Source: Planctomycetales bacterium (GTDB lineage Bacteria > Omnitrophota > Gorgyraeia > Zapsychrales > Zapsychraceae). Taken from it: DNA of 53,054 nt. This document shows, in pieces, positions 34,384 through 43,380 of this stretch. The notes below the pieces were generated by a model that was given only the letters and a program-made list of their open reading frames with translations, searched no databases and was not told where the DNA came from. The stretch is from the NCBI GenBank assembly GCA_005239675.1, contig SBBO01000014.1:1-53054 (forward strand), read 5' to 3'. Both the position numbers and the translations under genes were made by a program. How positions within the stretch are numbered: position 1 is the stretch's first letter; every line of letters begins with the position of its first letter.

Positions 34384-35111
34384 ACAATTCCCATCGCGCC
34401 TTTAGTCTCCTTGAGCTTCTTCTGGCCTTGAGTATTTTTGTTGTTGTCGCGGTGTGCGTTTACGGTACTTTTTGGACGGGGGCGAGGCTAAGTGACAGGT
34501 CCAAGGAAGAATACCAGACTTACCACCAGATCCGTCTGGCCCTAGACACGATTGGTACTGATTTAGAAAACGCGGTGTTTTATGATTTTACAAATTCTTA
34601 TCCGGGAAAAACAGCATTTGAGGGGAAAGAGGATGCGGTTACTTTCTTAACTATTTCAAAAGATGCCCTAAGGGTTATTCGTTATTCCCTTAAATCCATT
34701 GAGCGAGACCACATCCATCGTGTCGTTATTGGGCGTTCCAGCGCTCGTAACGTAACGACCATCGCTAATTATCGCGAGCAAGGGATGAGGCTGTCCCGCT
34801 TGGTGCGGGAAGAATGGAATTTTATTGATTATGTGAGTGGTGCAAGGGAGATCGATTCCGAGACCATTGCCGTTGACATTAAGGAAAACAGTTTAAAATT
34901 TGTCTTTGGATATCTTCCCGGGGAGGGGAAAGAAAAGAATAAGGCAGATGATCTTTATGAGTGGCATCCCCGCTGGCTGCGCCCTTATCTGCCACGGATG
35001 GTACGTGTGCAGATGGATTTCTTCGTCGCCGGCAGGGAGCAGCGAACCATCAGCGTCCATAAGGATGTCTTTATGCCACACGGTACATGGGGAAAATTGG
35101 AAAATAGTTAA
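34380..35111 (+). CDS. gspJ: Minor pseudopilin GspJ-like
   Basis: This 243-aa protein has the prepilin signal SHRA|FSLLELLLALSIFVVVAV, again with Ala at position -1. The mature domain is long (beta-rich, with YHQIRLALDTIGTDLENAVFY and RVQMDFFVAGREQRTI), as in GspJ and the related PulJ pseudopilins. It overlaps gspI by 4 nt and is followed by gspK 2 bases later. GspJ forms the tip of the pseudopilus with GspI and GspK. Confidence 0.82.
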   Translation: MNNSHRAFSLLELLLALSIFVVVAVCVYGTFWTGARLSDRSKEEYQTYHQIRLALDTIGTDLENAVFYDFTNSYPGKTAFEGKEDAVTFLTISKDALRVIRYSLKSIERDHIHRVVIGRSSARNVTTIANYREQGMRLSRLVREEWNFIDYVSGAREIDSETIAVDIKENSLKFVFGYLPGEGKEKNKADDLYEWHPRWLRPYLPRMVRVQMDFFVAGREQRTISVHKDVFMPHGTWGKLENS

Positions 35112-35113
35112 AA

Positions 35114-36193
35114 ATGTCTAAGTTACTTTTACGCAAATTTTCTAGTTCTGGTACAATATTGATCAGCGTTTTGTGGGTTGTTATTATCCTGACGATCTTG
35201 GCCATCAGTTTGGGCCGTCGAGCACATATTGAATCCACTTTGGTTAAACATGCGCTGGGTCAAGTGAAATCCAATTACCTGGCTTGGGCAGGCATGGCGT
35301 ATGCCCTCCAAGAGATCGATCGGGATTCTCAAGATCCTCTTTCGCTGGCACAAGACACGCTGTATCGCTGTGCCTTTCAATACGATCGTGGTGGATCGCC
35401 AGAAGATCTCTTCAAGGCAAGGGCCATGGCTGACGGGTATTTTTCTGTTGAGTATGTCGATACCTCTATCGAACAAAAAGGCACCCTCTACTATGGGCCT
35501 CAGGACGAAGAACGCAGGATCAATATCAATGCCTTGACGATCCATGATATCCCTATTTTAAGCGCATTGATCGTGGGCTTGGGATTCGATGAAAGGGTTG
35601 CGACAACGATCGCCCACGCGGTATTGGACTGGAAGGACGAAGATGATATAACGCTCGACACGGCCACTGGCGCCGAAGATGATTACTATCAAAGCCTTTC
35701 TAAGCCTTATCGATGCAAAGACCGTCCTTTTGATGCGCCAGCAGAGCTCCTTTTGGTGCGCGCGATGACACAGGAAATTTACCAGGCCATGGCTAAATAT
35801 GTGACGGTATTTCCCAAGACAGGGTTCTTGCAGGTGAATTTTGATACAGCGCCAGCGATCGTGCTGACGGCCTTGGCGCGCGGTATGGTCGCGGCATTTC
35901 CTGACATGACCGTATCCAATGCGGACACCTTGGTCGAGAAAATCCTGCGGTATCGTCAGGGAGAAGATGGTGTTATTATGACCAGCGACGACCGTGTCAT
36001 TGATTTAAACGTTATGCCCCTCAACAGCCAGGAACGGAATTTATTTTTAGCGATGTCCCGGTTGCGTACATCCACCTCTAATTATTTACGTGTCCGTGTC
36101 AAGGGGGTCGAAAATGCGCGTGCCGCTCAGACGGTCATTGAAGCGGTTGTTTATCGCTATGATCTATCTCTCTTGAGCTGGCACAGAAATTGA
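35114..36193 (+). CDS. gspK: Minor pseudopilin GspK
   Basis: GspK (359 aa) is the large tip pseudopilin. The leader ends SSSG|TILISVLWVVIILTILAISLG, lacking Glu5 as is normal for GspK. The body shows YYGPQDEERRININ, AHAVLDWKDEDD and the helical domain with PFDAPAELLLVRAM, the typical GspK alpha-domain inserted in the pilin fold. It ends exactly at the base before the gspL ATG. The call is supported by length, motifs and position. Confidence 0.88.
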   Translation: MSKLLLRKFSSSGTILISVLWVVIILTILAISLGRRAHIESTLVKHALGQVKSNYLAWAGMAYALQEIDRDSQDPLSLAQDTLYRCAFQYDRGGSPEDLFKARAMADGYFSVEYVDTSIEQKGTLYYGPQDEERRININALTIHDIPILSALIVGLGFDERVATTIAHAVLDWKDEDDITLDTATGAEDDYYQSLSKPYRCKDRPFDAPAELLLVRAMTQEIYQAMAKYVTVFPKTGFLQVNFDTAPAIVLTALARGMVAAFPDMTVSNADTLVEKILRYRQGEDGVIMTSDDRVIDLNVMPLNSQERNLFLAMSRLRTSTSNYLRVRVKGVENARAAQTVIEAVVYRYDLSLLSWHRN

Positions 36194-37648
36194 ATGGCTA
36201 AAGATATCTCGACCACCATCGAAATTACCGATACCCATATCAAGTTTTTTCAGGCGAAGACAGTGCGCCAAAGGCGCGTCTTGTGCGCCGGTGATGTTAA
36301 ACCCCTTCAGGAATTTACTGATGCTGAGCTTATAGGAAAATTGTCTCAGATTGCGACCTCCCACCCGATCGACCCTAAACATCTGACGGTTGTTATTCCG
36401 CGTCGGCTGGCCATCCTTAAGACGATGCACCTTCCTTCCCAGAATGAGGGTGAGATCAAAAAGATGATCGCCCTCCAGCTTGTAGAGCAGATTCCTTACA
36501 CGCTTGAAGACGTCGTTTACGATTTTCAGGTGTTGGACAAGGAGCCCTCCGGATACGTGCGCGTGTTGGTTGTTGTCTTACACAAAGAAATCAGCGAGAG
36601 ATTTTTGAAGATATGCAAGGAGGCAGGATTACATCCAGAGCGATTTTTCTTGAGTTCATTTGGTATCTTGGGTTGGTTGAGTTATCAGCAGGATGAAACT
36701 CGGTCCATGGCTTCTTCTTTATCTTCGGGTCAGTCGCTTTTGCTCATCAATGTGGATATAGATCATACGGAGATATGTTTTTGCTATCAGCAAAAACTAA
36801 TTTTTTCACGTAGCGTCAGTTGTGGGGTAGGTGATTGGCTAACGCCCCACCCCATGGGGCTTATCCATCAGATCGACTTGAGTCTTAAGAATTATCTTAA
36901 GGATGATCTGGGGCCACCCGTACAAAAGATCTTAATTATATCTACAGCAAGGGAGGCTGCAGTCCTTCAGGAGGCCATCGCCAAGATATCCTCTCTTGCG
37001 GTTGATGTGTGTTCGCCGCTCGTTAATATTTTGTGCCAGAAGAATATCTGTTTAGGCGCGATCAAGAGTCAGGCAGGGCTTTCTCTGACCGTTGCTATCG
37101 GCATTCTATTGTCCGACTTTAAAGGCTGGATTAATTTTATTCCACCACAAGTACGTGAGACCAAGCAGTTGCAACATCGCAAGATCCAGTGGTTGCAACT
37201 CGCCGGCCTGTCCTTGTTGATCTGCGTCTTAGGATTGGCTATCCCGGGGGTCGAGTTTTTGCGCAAGGTCGCTTACCTCGATACACTCAAGAAGGAGCAC
37301 GCCACGCTGCAACCAGAACTGGAGAGAACAAGGCAGAGGATGCAGGCTGTCGAGGTCCTGCAGGGAGACTTCAAAGAGCGCATCCTGTTGACGGATTTGC
37401 TTCATGCCTTGTACGGCCTGATCCCATCGGATGTGTCATTTCAGTCGTTATTGCTGGATGAGAAGGGGCGCCTGGTGATCCGCGGTTATGCCCAGGCCAG
37501 CGCCAGTGTGTATAGCTTCCAGGAAAATTTGGTGCAATCACCTCTATTCAAGGCGGTCAATCTTGAGTTCGCTACCAAGCGCGATATCTTTAACATGGAA
37601 ATAACGGATTTTCAGATAACCTCCCAGGCAGTAACTCACCGTGATTAG
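36194..37648 (+). CDS. gspL: GspL-like platform protein (PilM-PilN-type fusion)
   Basis: This 484-aa protein has an N-terminal actin-like PilM/GspL cytoplasmic domain (about 1-310; IPRRLAILKTMHLP, LVEQIPYTLEDVVYDFQVL). One membrane segment follows (about 332-355), then a coiled coil and a PilN-like periplasmic ferredoxin-fold domain. GspL recruits GspE to the membrane and contacts GspM. Sequence motifs in the N-terminal half are closer to PilM of type IV pili than to classical proteobacterial GspL. It begins at the base after the gspK stop and overlaps gspM by 8 nt. Confidence 0.82.
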   Translation: MAKDISTTIEITDTHIKFFQAKTVRQRRVLCAGDVKPLQEFTDAELIGKLSQIATSHPIDPKHLTVVIPRRLAILKTMHLPSQNEGEIKKMIALQLVEQIPYTLEDVVYDFQVLDKEPSGYVRVLVVVLHKEISERFLKICKEAGLHPERFFLSSFGILGWLSYQQDETRSMASSLSSGQSLLLINVDIDHTEICFCYQQKLIFSRSVSCGVGDWLTPHPMGLIHQIDLSLKNYLKDDLGPPVQKILIISTAREAAVLQEAIAKISSLAVDVCSPLVNILCQKNICLGAIKSQAGLSLTVAIGILLSDFKGWINFIPPQVRETKQLQHRKIQWLQLAGLSLLICVLGLAIPGVEFLRKVAYLDTLKKEHATLQPELERTRQRMQAVEVLQGDFKERILLTDLLHALYGLIPSDVSFQSLLLDEKGRLVIRGYAQASASVYSFQENLVQSPLFKAVNLEFATKRDIFNMEITDFQITSQAVTHRD

Positions 37649-38174
37649 ACGCCTGACAAGACGCGAACAAGGAATTTCTATCCTGTGCATCGTGATGGCC
37701 GGGGTCTATGTGATCTATAGTTTTCTGGTTAAGCCTATGATAGTCAATCTTGCCACGCTTGATGATCAGATCATTGTCCAGAGTCGGCGTCTGGACAAAG
37801 ATACGATGGAGATCGGGCGAGCCCGCGCGTCGGAAGAGACCATAGCATTATTTGAGAAAAAATTTAAACAGATCCGCAGCAACGAAGAGACCATATCTTC
37901 TCTTCTTGCCGAGATCGAAGTGGTGGCAAACCAGCTGCAACTGCAGATTACCAACTTGACCCCCCAGAGAGTTCAGGAGGGGGAGTCTTATAAGCATTTT
38001 CTGATCAATCTTACCATAGACGGCGATTTTATGAACATCCTTCAGTTTGTGCACATCCTTCAGGGCGAAGGGCATCTCTTAGAAGTACAGGAGGCGCGGT
38101 TCGATAAGGGGATGCGTTCACATGAGACCTTCGTTCAAGCCACCTTAGTTTTAAAGAAAACATTTCTTTCTTAG
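37641..38174 (+). CDS. gspM: GspM/PilO-like platform protein
   Basis: This 177-aa protein has a short cytoplasmic N terminus, one membrane segment (about 13-32), a coiled coil (LDDQIIVQSRRLDKDTMEIGR) and a small alpha/beta domain (YKHFLINLTIDGDFMNILQFV), the layout of GspM and PilO. The GTG start lies within the last codons of gspL. It is the last gene before the promoter and palindrome at 38193-38247. The name follows gene order; PilO-like is equally valid. Confidence 0.8.
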   Translation: MIRRLTRREQGISILCIVMAGVYVIYSFLVKPMIVNLATLDDQIIVQSRRLDKDTMEIGRARASEETIALFEKKFKQIRSNEETISSLLAEIEVVANQLQLQITNLTPQRVQEGESYKHFLINLTIDGDFMNILQFVHILQGEGHLLEVQEARFDKGMRSHETFVQATLVLKKTFLS

Positions 38175-38192
38175 AAATAACTTGAATTATTG

Positions 38193-38220
38193 TTGACAGC
38201 TCGGTTGGTGTGTATAAAAA
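38193..38220 (+). promoter_or_regulatory. Promoter for exeA-gspC-gspD
   Basis: A perfect TTGACA (38193-38198) is followed by the A/T-rich stretch TATAAAAA (38213-38220). TAAAAA at 38215-38220 gives a 16-bp spacer, whereas TATAAA at 38213 would be only 14 bp, so the exact -10 is uncertain. It lies directly before a 20-bp palindrome. Confidence 0.55.
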
Positions 38221-38227
38221 TTAAGAC

Positions 38228-38247
38228 AACTCTCCGATCGGAGAGTT
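38228..38247 (+). promoter_or_regulatory. Perfect 20-bp palindrome, candidate operator
   Basis: AACTCTCCGA (38228-38237) is followed at once by its exact complement TCGGAGAGTT (38238-38247). It covers the predicted transcription start just after the -10 region, the classical position of a repressor site. As RNA it would form a tight hairpin but lacks a T-run. Confidence 0.7.
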
Positions 38248-38313
38248 AAGTCTAACTGATTGTGGGAGAGACTACTACAACGATACTATGACACTTCCCG
38301 CGACACAACGACC

Positions 38314-39135
38314 ATGAGTTATTTAACAGCCCTTCATCTAGAACGAGAGCCATTCTCCACGAGCCCCGACCCGTTCTTTTTTTATCGTTCCAAAGAGCAT
38401 TACACCGCCTTAAATCGTCTGGAGATTGCTATTCGTCTGCGGCGGGGTTTGAGTTTGATCTTGGGCGATGTGGGAACGGGCAAGACCACCCTTTCGCGGG
38501 CCCTGTTGCAGGCATTCGATGGCGAAGATGATTTTATTTTTCATATGATCCTCGATCCCGCGTTCAGGTCGGAATATCAATTCCTGACCCACCTGACAAA
38601 ACTATTTGGCATCAGTCCATTTTTTCGTTCCACCATTGATCATCGCGAGGCGATCGAAAAATATTTATTCCGCAAATGTGTTGAAGAGAAAAAGACCGTT
38701 GTCCTTATTATTGACGAGGGCCAGAAGTTGATGCAGTCGCATTTAGAGATCCTGCGTACGTTACTCAATTATGAGACCAATGAATACAAGCTGCTGCAAT
38801 TGGTGATCTTTGCCCAGATAGAGCTCTTGCCGCGCATTAAAAGGGTGCGCAATTTTATGGATCGGATTAGTCTCAAATATATGTTGAATCCCCTCGATGA
38901 GCAGGAAACGGGAAAGTTTATTGAATTTCGCCTCCGGCAAGCCGGTTACAGTGGCGAACGCAGCCTGCTTAGCGCAGATGCTGTAAAGAAAGTACACGAG
39001 TACACCCAGGGCTATCCACGCCAGATCGCTCTCTTGTGCCACAATGCGATGCAGCAGTTGATCGCGGGGGAGCACGAAATGGTGACCTGCGCGTTGATTG
39101 AAAAAATCATTGAACAAGAGGAGAGATGGGGTTGA
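38314..39135 (+). CDS. ExeA-like AAA ATPase of the secretion locus
   Basis: This 273-aa protein starts MSYLTALHLEREPFSTSPDPFFFY, the ExeA/GspA-type opening. Walker A GDVGTGKTTLS is near 57-67, Walker B VVLIIDEGQ near 132, and a C-terminal lid helix region (YTQGYPRQIALLCHNAM) follows. ExeA helps place the secretin by remodelling at the cell wall. Here the protein ends after the ATPase and lacks the membrane segment and peptidoglycan-binding domain of Aeromonas ExeA. An in-frame GTG at 38260 exists but would add an unrelated extension. The stop overlaps gspC. Confidence 0.83.
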   Translation: MSYLTALHLEREPFSTSPDPFFFYRSKEHYTALNRLEIAIRLRRGLSLILGDVGTGKTTLSRALLQAFDGEDDFIFHMILDPAFRSEYQFLTHLTKLFGISPFFRSTIDHREAIEKYLFRKCVEEKKTVVLIIDEGQKLMQSHLEILRTLLNYETNEYKLLQLVIFAQIELLPRIKRVRNFMDRISLKYMLNPLDEQETGKFIEFRLRQAGYSGERSLLSADAVKKVHEYTQGYPRQIALLCHNAMQQLIAGEHEMVTCALIEKIIEQEERWG

Positions 39136-39779
39136 TGAAGGATCGTCAGTTGAGTTCCGAGGAGAAATTACTGCGGCTGATCCGCAAGAAGAATCAGCAA
39201 GAGGCTTCGACTAGCTCTTCCGCAGGGTTTGATGCTACTGTTAAACCCGGGAGGGAACAGGCATTGCCATCGAGAAAGGCTGTCGATTCTTTGGGGTTTG
39301 TGATTCGGATTTTAATGGGCCTATCGGCTGTTCTTTCCGTATTTATTTTAGTCAAATATGGGACGGCCATATTTCAGGAGATTAAAATTCCCGCGGTCGT
39401 AATTGATCCTGACTTTGCTGGACAGGTATCGCCTGAGACCTCAAGCAAACCGCTAGGGGAGGCTGTGGATCTAAGCGTGCCGGCGTTTGAATCCTATCGG
39501 CCCGCTATGGAAGGACGGGATATCTTCCAAGCCCCGTGGGAGAGGCCGGTGGTGGAGACTATACCGCCAGGGAATTTGGCATCAGGACTAGGTCAACAGC
39601 TCAAATTGGTCGGGATCCTTTTGGACAACGACCCTAAGGCAATCATTGAAGATGTAACGACAAAACAGACATTTTTTCTTTCCTCCGGAGAAAGGATTAG
39701 GGATGCGGTGGTAGAGGAAATAAGAGAGGATAAGGTTATCCTAGGGTTAGCACAGGAAAAAATAGAATTGGTTCCTTAA
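39126..39779 (+). CDS. gspC: GspC-like inner-membrane protein
   Basis: This 217-aa protein has a cytoplasmic basic N terminus, one membrane segment (about 56-78), a linker, and a C-terminal domain (LKLVGILLDNDPKAIIEDV...FFLSSGERIRDAVVEEI) that matches the HR domain of GspC. This domain binds the secretin's periplasmic part and links inner and outer membrane complexes. There is no PDZ or coiled-coil domain after it. ATG 39135 (overlapping the exeA-like stop) is an alternative start. It lies between the ATPase and gspD, as expected. Confidence 0.75.
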   Translation: MGLMKDRQLSSEEKLLRLIRKKNQQEASTSSSAGFDATVKPGREQALPSRKAVDSLGFVIRILMGLSAVLSVFILVKYGTAIFQEIKIPAVVIDPDFAGQVSPETSSKPLGEAVDLSVPAFESYRPAMEGRDIFQAPWERPVVETIPPGNLASGLGQQLKLVGILLDNDPKAIIEDVTTKQTFFLSSGERIRDAVVEEIREDKVILGLAQEKIELVP

Positions 39780-39811
39780 ATGATTGAATTTTGTATTCCG
39801 GTTAAAGTCCT

Positions 39812-41344
39812 ATGAGGATGAAAAGAATCATTTTTGTCTTTTGGCTTGTTTTCTTTTTCTATGGACCGTCTATGATTGGGGCGCAAGACAATGATGTCCC
39901 ATCGATAGAGGAGGCGGGATCTGTACTGACACCTTCCATTCAAGACAGAGAAAGGCAGATTATTGATGTCCTGGATTTAAAAGATATGGATATTCTAGAC
40001 GTCCTTAAGCTGATTTCGCAGAAAAGCGGCTTGAACATCGTTGCCGCGGAGACCGTGAAAGGCCGGGTAACGGTTTTCCTGAAGAATATCGAGGTATTAA
40101 GCGCCCTGCAGATAATCATTGAGGCCTACGGGTGGGTGTGCGTTAAGGATAACGACATCTTTAAGGTGATGACCGCGGCGGAATATGAGTCTAAATACGA
40201 TCGCAAGTTTGGCCAGGAGACGCAGACCCGCATCAAGCAATTACAATTCGCTAAGGCAACGGAGGTCGCCACGATTTTAAACGAGATTAAGGGTAAATCG
40301 GGCAAGATCATTGCCGATGACAAGTCCGGCACGGTGATCCTGGTGGATGGGCCGCAAAGGCTCGACGACATGGAAGCGGTTCTCGAGAAGATTGACGTTC
40401 CTATAGAGACACAGATATTTGATCTGGGCTACGCCACCGCCGAAGAGATCTCTGATAAGATAAGCGAAATCCTAACACCCTCCTTAGGGACGATGAAATT
40501 TGATGAGCGTTCCAATAAAGTGGTCATTACGGACACGGCGCAAACATTAGGGAAGATACGCCAGATCATCAAGGCCTTTGATGAGAGGGACCAACAGGTA
40601 TTGATTGAGGCCAAGATCTTCCAGATTGTCCTTAATGACGAGTATAAAATGGGGATCGACTGGGAGGCCATTGTCTCCGATTATCATAAACTGGATTTGG
40701 TCAGCGATTTTGATGTGCTTGGTTCTACTGAAAAAAAGGGCAAGTTAAGCATTGGGACTGTGGCGGCCGATAACTACACTGCCCTTATCGAAGCGCTGAA
40801 AACGGTGGGGGTGACGAACATCCTCTCCAGCCCGCGGATTACGGCCGTTAATAACAAGGAGGCCAAGATCCTGGTCGGTTCGACTGAACCTTATGTGACG
40901 ACCACGACCACGACCCCCTCCTCTGGACCGACCACGACAGCAGAGACAGTGAATTTTATCGACGTTGGCGTAAAACTGTTTGTTACTCCGACTATTCACG
41001 ATGACCGGTTTATTACGATGAAGATCAAACCAGAGGTGAGTTCGGTCACCCGCAATCTCACGACCAGTAATAACAATACTATCCCGGTCGTCGAGACCTC
41101 TGAGGCTGAGACGACCGTTATCGTCAAAGACGGTGTTTCCATCGTCATCGGTGGATTAATTAAAGAAGAAAATATTAAATCGACCCGTAGTATCCCGGTA
41201 TTAGGCGACATCCCCGTTATGGGGTTGATATTCCGCAATATCAGTGATAAGGCAACGAAGACGGAGATTGTCGTCTTCTTGACGCCCAGGATTGTGAGCG
41301 GTGATCTTCCAGCGGAGAATTTGATCAATGCCTTGTCAAATTAA
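39812..41344 (+). CDS. gspD: Type II secretion secretin GspD
   Basis: The secretin (510 aa) forms the outer-membrane gate. It has a signal peptide (1 to about 24, ending IGA), N0/N1-type domains (IIDVLDLKDMDILDVLKLIS, VTVFLKNIEVLSALQIIIEAYGW), further N domains, and the C-terminal secretin barrel with ILSSPRITAVNNKEAKILVG, VVETSEAETTVIVKDG and VPVLGDIPVMGLIF...KTEIVVFLTPRIV. It is somewhat short for GspD and lacks an obvious S-domain, so a pilotin may not be needed. It closes the locus; the prepilin peptidase gene is not present. Confidence 0.92.
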   Translation: MRMKRIIFVFWLVFFFYGPSMIGAQDNDVPSIEEAGSVLTPSIQDRERQIIDVLDLKDMDILDVLKLISQKSGLNIVAAETVKGRVTVFLKNIEVLSALQIIIEAYGWVCVKDNDIFKVMTAAEYESKYDRKFGQETQTRIKQLQFAKATEVATILNEIKGKSGKIIADDKSGTVILVDGPQRLDDMEAVLEKIDVPIETQIFDLGYATAEEISDKISEILTPSLGTMKFDERSNKVVITDTAQTLGKIRQIIKAFDERDQQVLIEAKIFQIVLNDEYKMGIDWEAIVSDYHKLDLVSDFDVLGSTEKKGKLSIGTVAADNYTALIEALKTVGVTNILSSPRITAVNNKEAKILVGSTEPYVTTTTTTPSSGPTTTAETVNFIDVGVKLFVTPTIHDDRFITMKIKPEVSSVTRNLTTSNNNTIPVVETSEAETTVIVKDGVSIVIGGLIKEENIKSTRSIPVLGDIPVMGLIFRNISDKATKTEIVVFLTPRIVSGDLPAENLINALSN

Positions 41345-41379
41345 TTTTAAGGGTAGATGGGGAAACATCTCGTAAGACA

Positions 41380-41934
41380 ATGCGCAAATGGACTCATGCT
41401 GAGCTCGTCTTGAGACAACAATACAATGCCCATGGTCCCCGATTGCCACTGGTGGTCATCCTTGACGATATTCGCAGTCTCTATAATGTGGGGTCCATTT
41501 TTCGCACGTGCGATGGTATTGGTGTAGAAAAATTGTGGCTGTGCGGTACGACCGGATATCCACCCAACGGCCAGCTTGCCAAGACCGCGCTGGGTGCTGA
41601 GCAAAGTGTCTCGTGGGAATATTGCCAGGATGTTCTTGATTGTGTGCGTGGACTCAAATCTCGGGCCTACACCATCGTCTTTCTCGAGCAAACAACCACG
41701 AGCATCCCTTATGAGGAGTTTCGACCCAGCGGCCCGGTTGGTCTTGTGGTGGGAAATGAGATCAATGGGATAAGACAAGAAGTCCTTCCTTTGGGGGATG
41801 TGGCAATCGACATTGCCATGGCAGGAGTAAAGAATTCTTTAAATACCGCGGTCGCCCTTGGCATCGCGGCCTATCATATTCGTTCCTGTCTTAAGGTCCT
41901 AGAGGTGAGGACTGCAAGCCTTTTAAGAATTTAA
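41380..41934 (+). CDS. TrmH/SpoU-family RNA 2'-O-methyltransferase
   Basis: This 184-aa enzyme has the SPOUT trefoil-knot fold. LDDIRSLYNVGSIFRTCDGIG is motif 1 with the catalytic Arg, VGLVVGNEINGI motif 2, and DIAMAGVKNSLNTAVALGIA motif 3. It should transfer a methyl group from S-adenosylmethionine to a ribose 2'-OH of tRNA or rRNA. It lacks an N-terminal RNA-binding extension, so it is one of the minimal members; the target is unknown. It follows gspD after 35 bases and precedes the ABC ATPase by 5. Confidence 0.88.
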   Translation: MRKWTHAELVLRQQYNAHGPRLPLVVILDDIRSLYNVGSIFRTCDGIGVEKLWLCGTTGYPPNGQLAKTALGAEQSVSWEYCQDVLDCVRGLKSRAYTIVFLEQTTTSIPYEEFRPSGPVGLVVGNEINGIRQEVLPLGDVAIDIAMAGVKNSLNTAVALGIAAYHIRSCLKVLEVRTASLLRI

Positions 41935-41939
41935 GATCA

Positions 41940-42674
41940 ATGATCATCGCCCAAAAAATTTCTAAATATTTCGGCAAGGTCGAGGCGTTAAAGGACATCT
42001 CTTTTGAAATCGGTCAGGGAGAGATTGTCGGGTTTTTGGGAAAAAATGGCGCAGGCAAGACAACCCTCATGCGGATCTTGACCTCATACCTGACACCGAA
42101 CGCTGGTCGGGCATTTATCGCTGGTAAAGATGTTACCCAAAAAGGAGTAGCGGTACGCCGGCACATTGGGTATCTTCCCGAGACACCGTCTTTGTATCCG
42201 TATATGACCGTGCGGGAATATCTGAAATTCGCCGCCCAGCTCAAGGATATCCCTGTGCGCCATATCGGTCGCTCGATCGCCAAGGTCCTGGATGACTGCC
42301 GGCTTTCGTATGTCCAGAACACATTGATCGCCCATCTCTCTAAGGGGTATCAGCAGCGCATCGGCATTGCCCAGGCCATTATCCATGACCCAGCGGTCTT
42401 GATTTTAGATGAACCGACTAATGGTCTCGATCCAACCCAGATCCAGCAGGTGCGCAAGCTCATTAAGGACATTGAACATCAACGTACCGTCCTTTTAAGC
42501 ACCCATAATCTCTTTGAGATCGAGAAAATCGCCCGGCGTATCCTCATCATTAATCGTGGGCAGCTAATCAAAGACCAATCCCTAGAAAGTCTTTTAAAGG
42601 AAGAGGGTGCCACGGGTCTGGAAGAAGTATTCCTAAAACTAAATCCTCCACAGGTCGAACGCAGCGATGACTAA
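41940..42674 (+). CDS. ABC transporter ATPase, GldA-like
   Basis: This 244-aa ATPase has Walker A GKNGAGKTT (34-42), signature LSKGYQQRIGIAQA, Walker B AVLILDEPTNGLDP and the His switch LLSTHN. Together with the next two genes it forms the gldA-gldF-gldG type cluster: ATPase, ABC-2 permease and a substrate-domain-like auxiliary protein. In Bacteroidetes this trio is linked to gliding, but related trios occur widely in non-gliding bacteria. It overlaps the permease by 8 nt. Confidence 0.88.
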   Translation: MIIAQKISKYFGKVEALKDISFEIGQGEIVGFLGKNGAGKTTLMRILTSYLTPNAGRAFIAGKDVTQKGVAVRRHIGYLPETPSLYPYMTVREYLKFAAQLKDIPVRHIGRSIAKVLDDCRLSYVQNTLIAHLSKGYQQRIGIAQAIIHDPAVLILDEPTNGLDPTQIQQVRKLIKDIEHQRTVLLSTHNLFEIEKIARRILIINRGQLIKDQSLESLLKEEGATGLEEVFLKLNPPQVERSDD

Positions 42675-43380
42675 TAAAATTTTAGTTATAGCCAGAAAGG
42701 AATTGTTCACTTATTTTAAATCGCCGATTGCGTATATCATTCTTGTCGTGACCACTAGCGTCTTTAATATTTTTTTCTATATGATCATCGATCAGAATAG
42801 GGAAGCAACGTTGCATGATATCTTTCAGGTGATGGAATTCATGTTCGTTTTTTTGGTGCCGCTTCTGACGATGCACGTTTTTGCCGAGGAAAAAGCAACA
42901 GGCACCATGGAATTCTTAATGACCACCCCTACCACCAACACTGACATTGTCCTGGGCAAATATTGGGGGAGTTTTATTTTTTTTAGCCTAATGATGGTGA
43001 TGCCTGCTGTTTATTATTTGATCATCGAATATTTTGGCCAGCCGGACCGCTGGGCCGTGGCCACGGGCTTCTTCGGACTGTGGTTGGAAGGGGCGTTCTT
43101 TGTCGCTATTGGTATCCTAACCTCGTCTTGGGCACGCAGTCAGGTGGTGGCGGCGATCAGCGCGTACGCGACCATTTTTTTATTGTACTTTTCGGTCAGT
43201 TTCTTGAAATATTTTAGTGGTCCGGCGGTAGAGGTCATTCGCTATCTTGGCACGTTGGGGCATGCCGCGAATTTTGCCGTTGGGTTGATTACCCCGGGTG
43301 ATATCGCCTATTACGTGAGTGGAATCATTTTTTGTCTCTTTTTGACGCGCATCAGCATGGAGAATAGGCTATGGCATTAA
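42667..43380 (+). CDS. ABC-2 permease, GldF-like
   Basis: This 237-aa membrane protein has six predicted spans (about 18-38, 58-76, 98-120, 132-155, 160-185 and 210-232). EEKATGTMEFLMTTPTTNTDIVLGKYW is the conserved loop of the ABC-2 permease group that also includes GldF and NosY. It is coupled on both sides by short overlaps to the ATPase and the GldG-like gene. The cargo is unknown. Confidence 0.86.
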   Translation: MTNKILVIARKELFTYFKSPIAYIILVVTTSVFNIFFYMIIDQNREATLHDIFQVMEFMFVFLVPLLTMHVFAEEKATGTMEFLMTTPTTNTDIVLGKYWGSFIFFSLMMVMPAVYYLIIEYFGQPDRWAVATGFFGLWLEGAFFVAIGILTSSWARSQVVAAISAYATIFLLYFSVSFLKYFSGPAVEVIRYLGTLGHAANFAVGLITPGDIAYYVSGIIFCLFLTRISMENRLWH

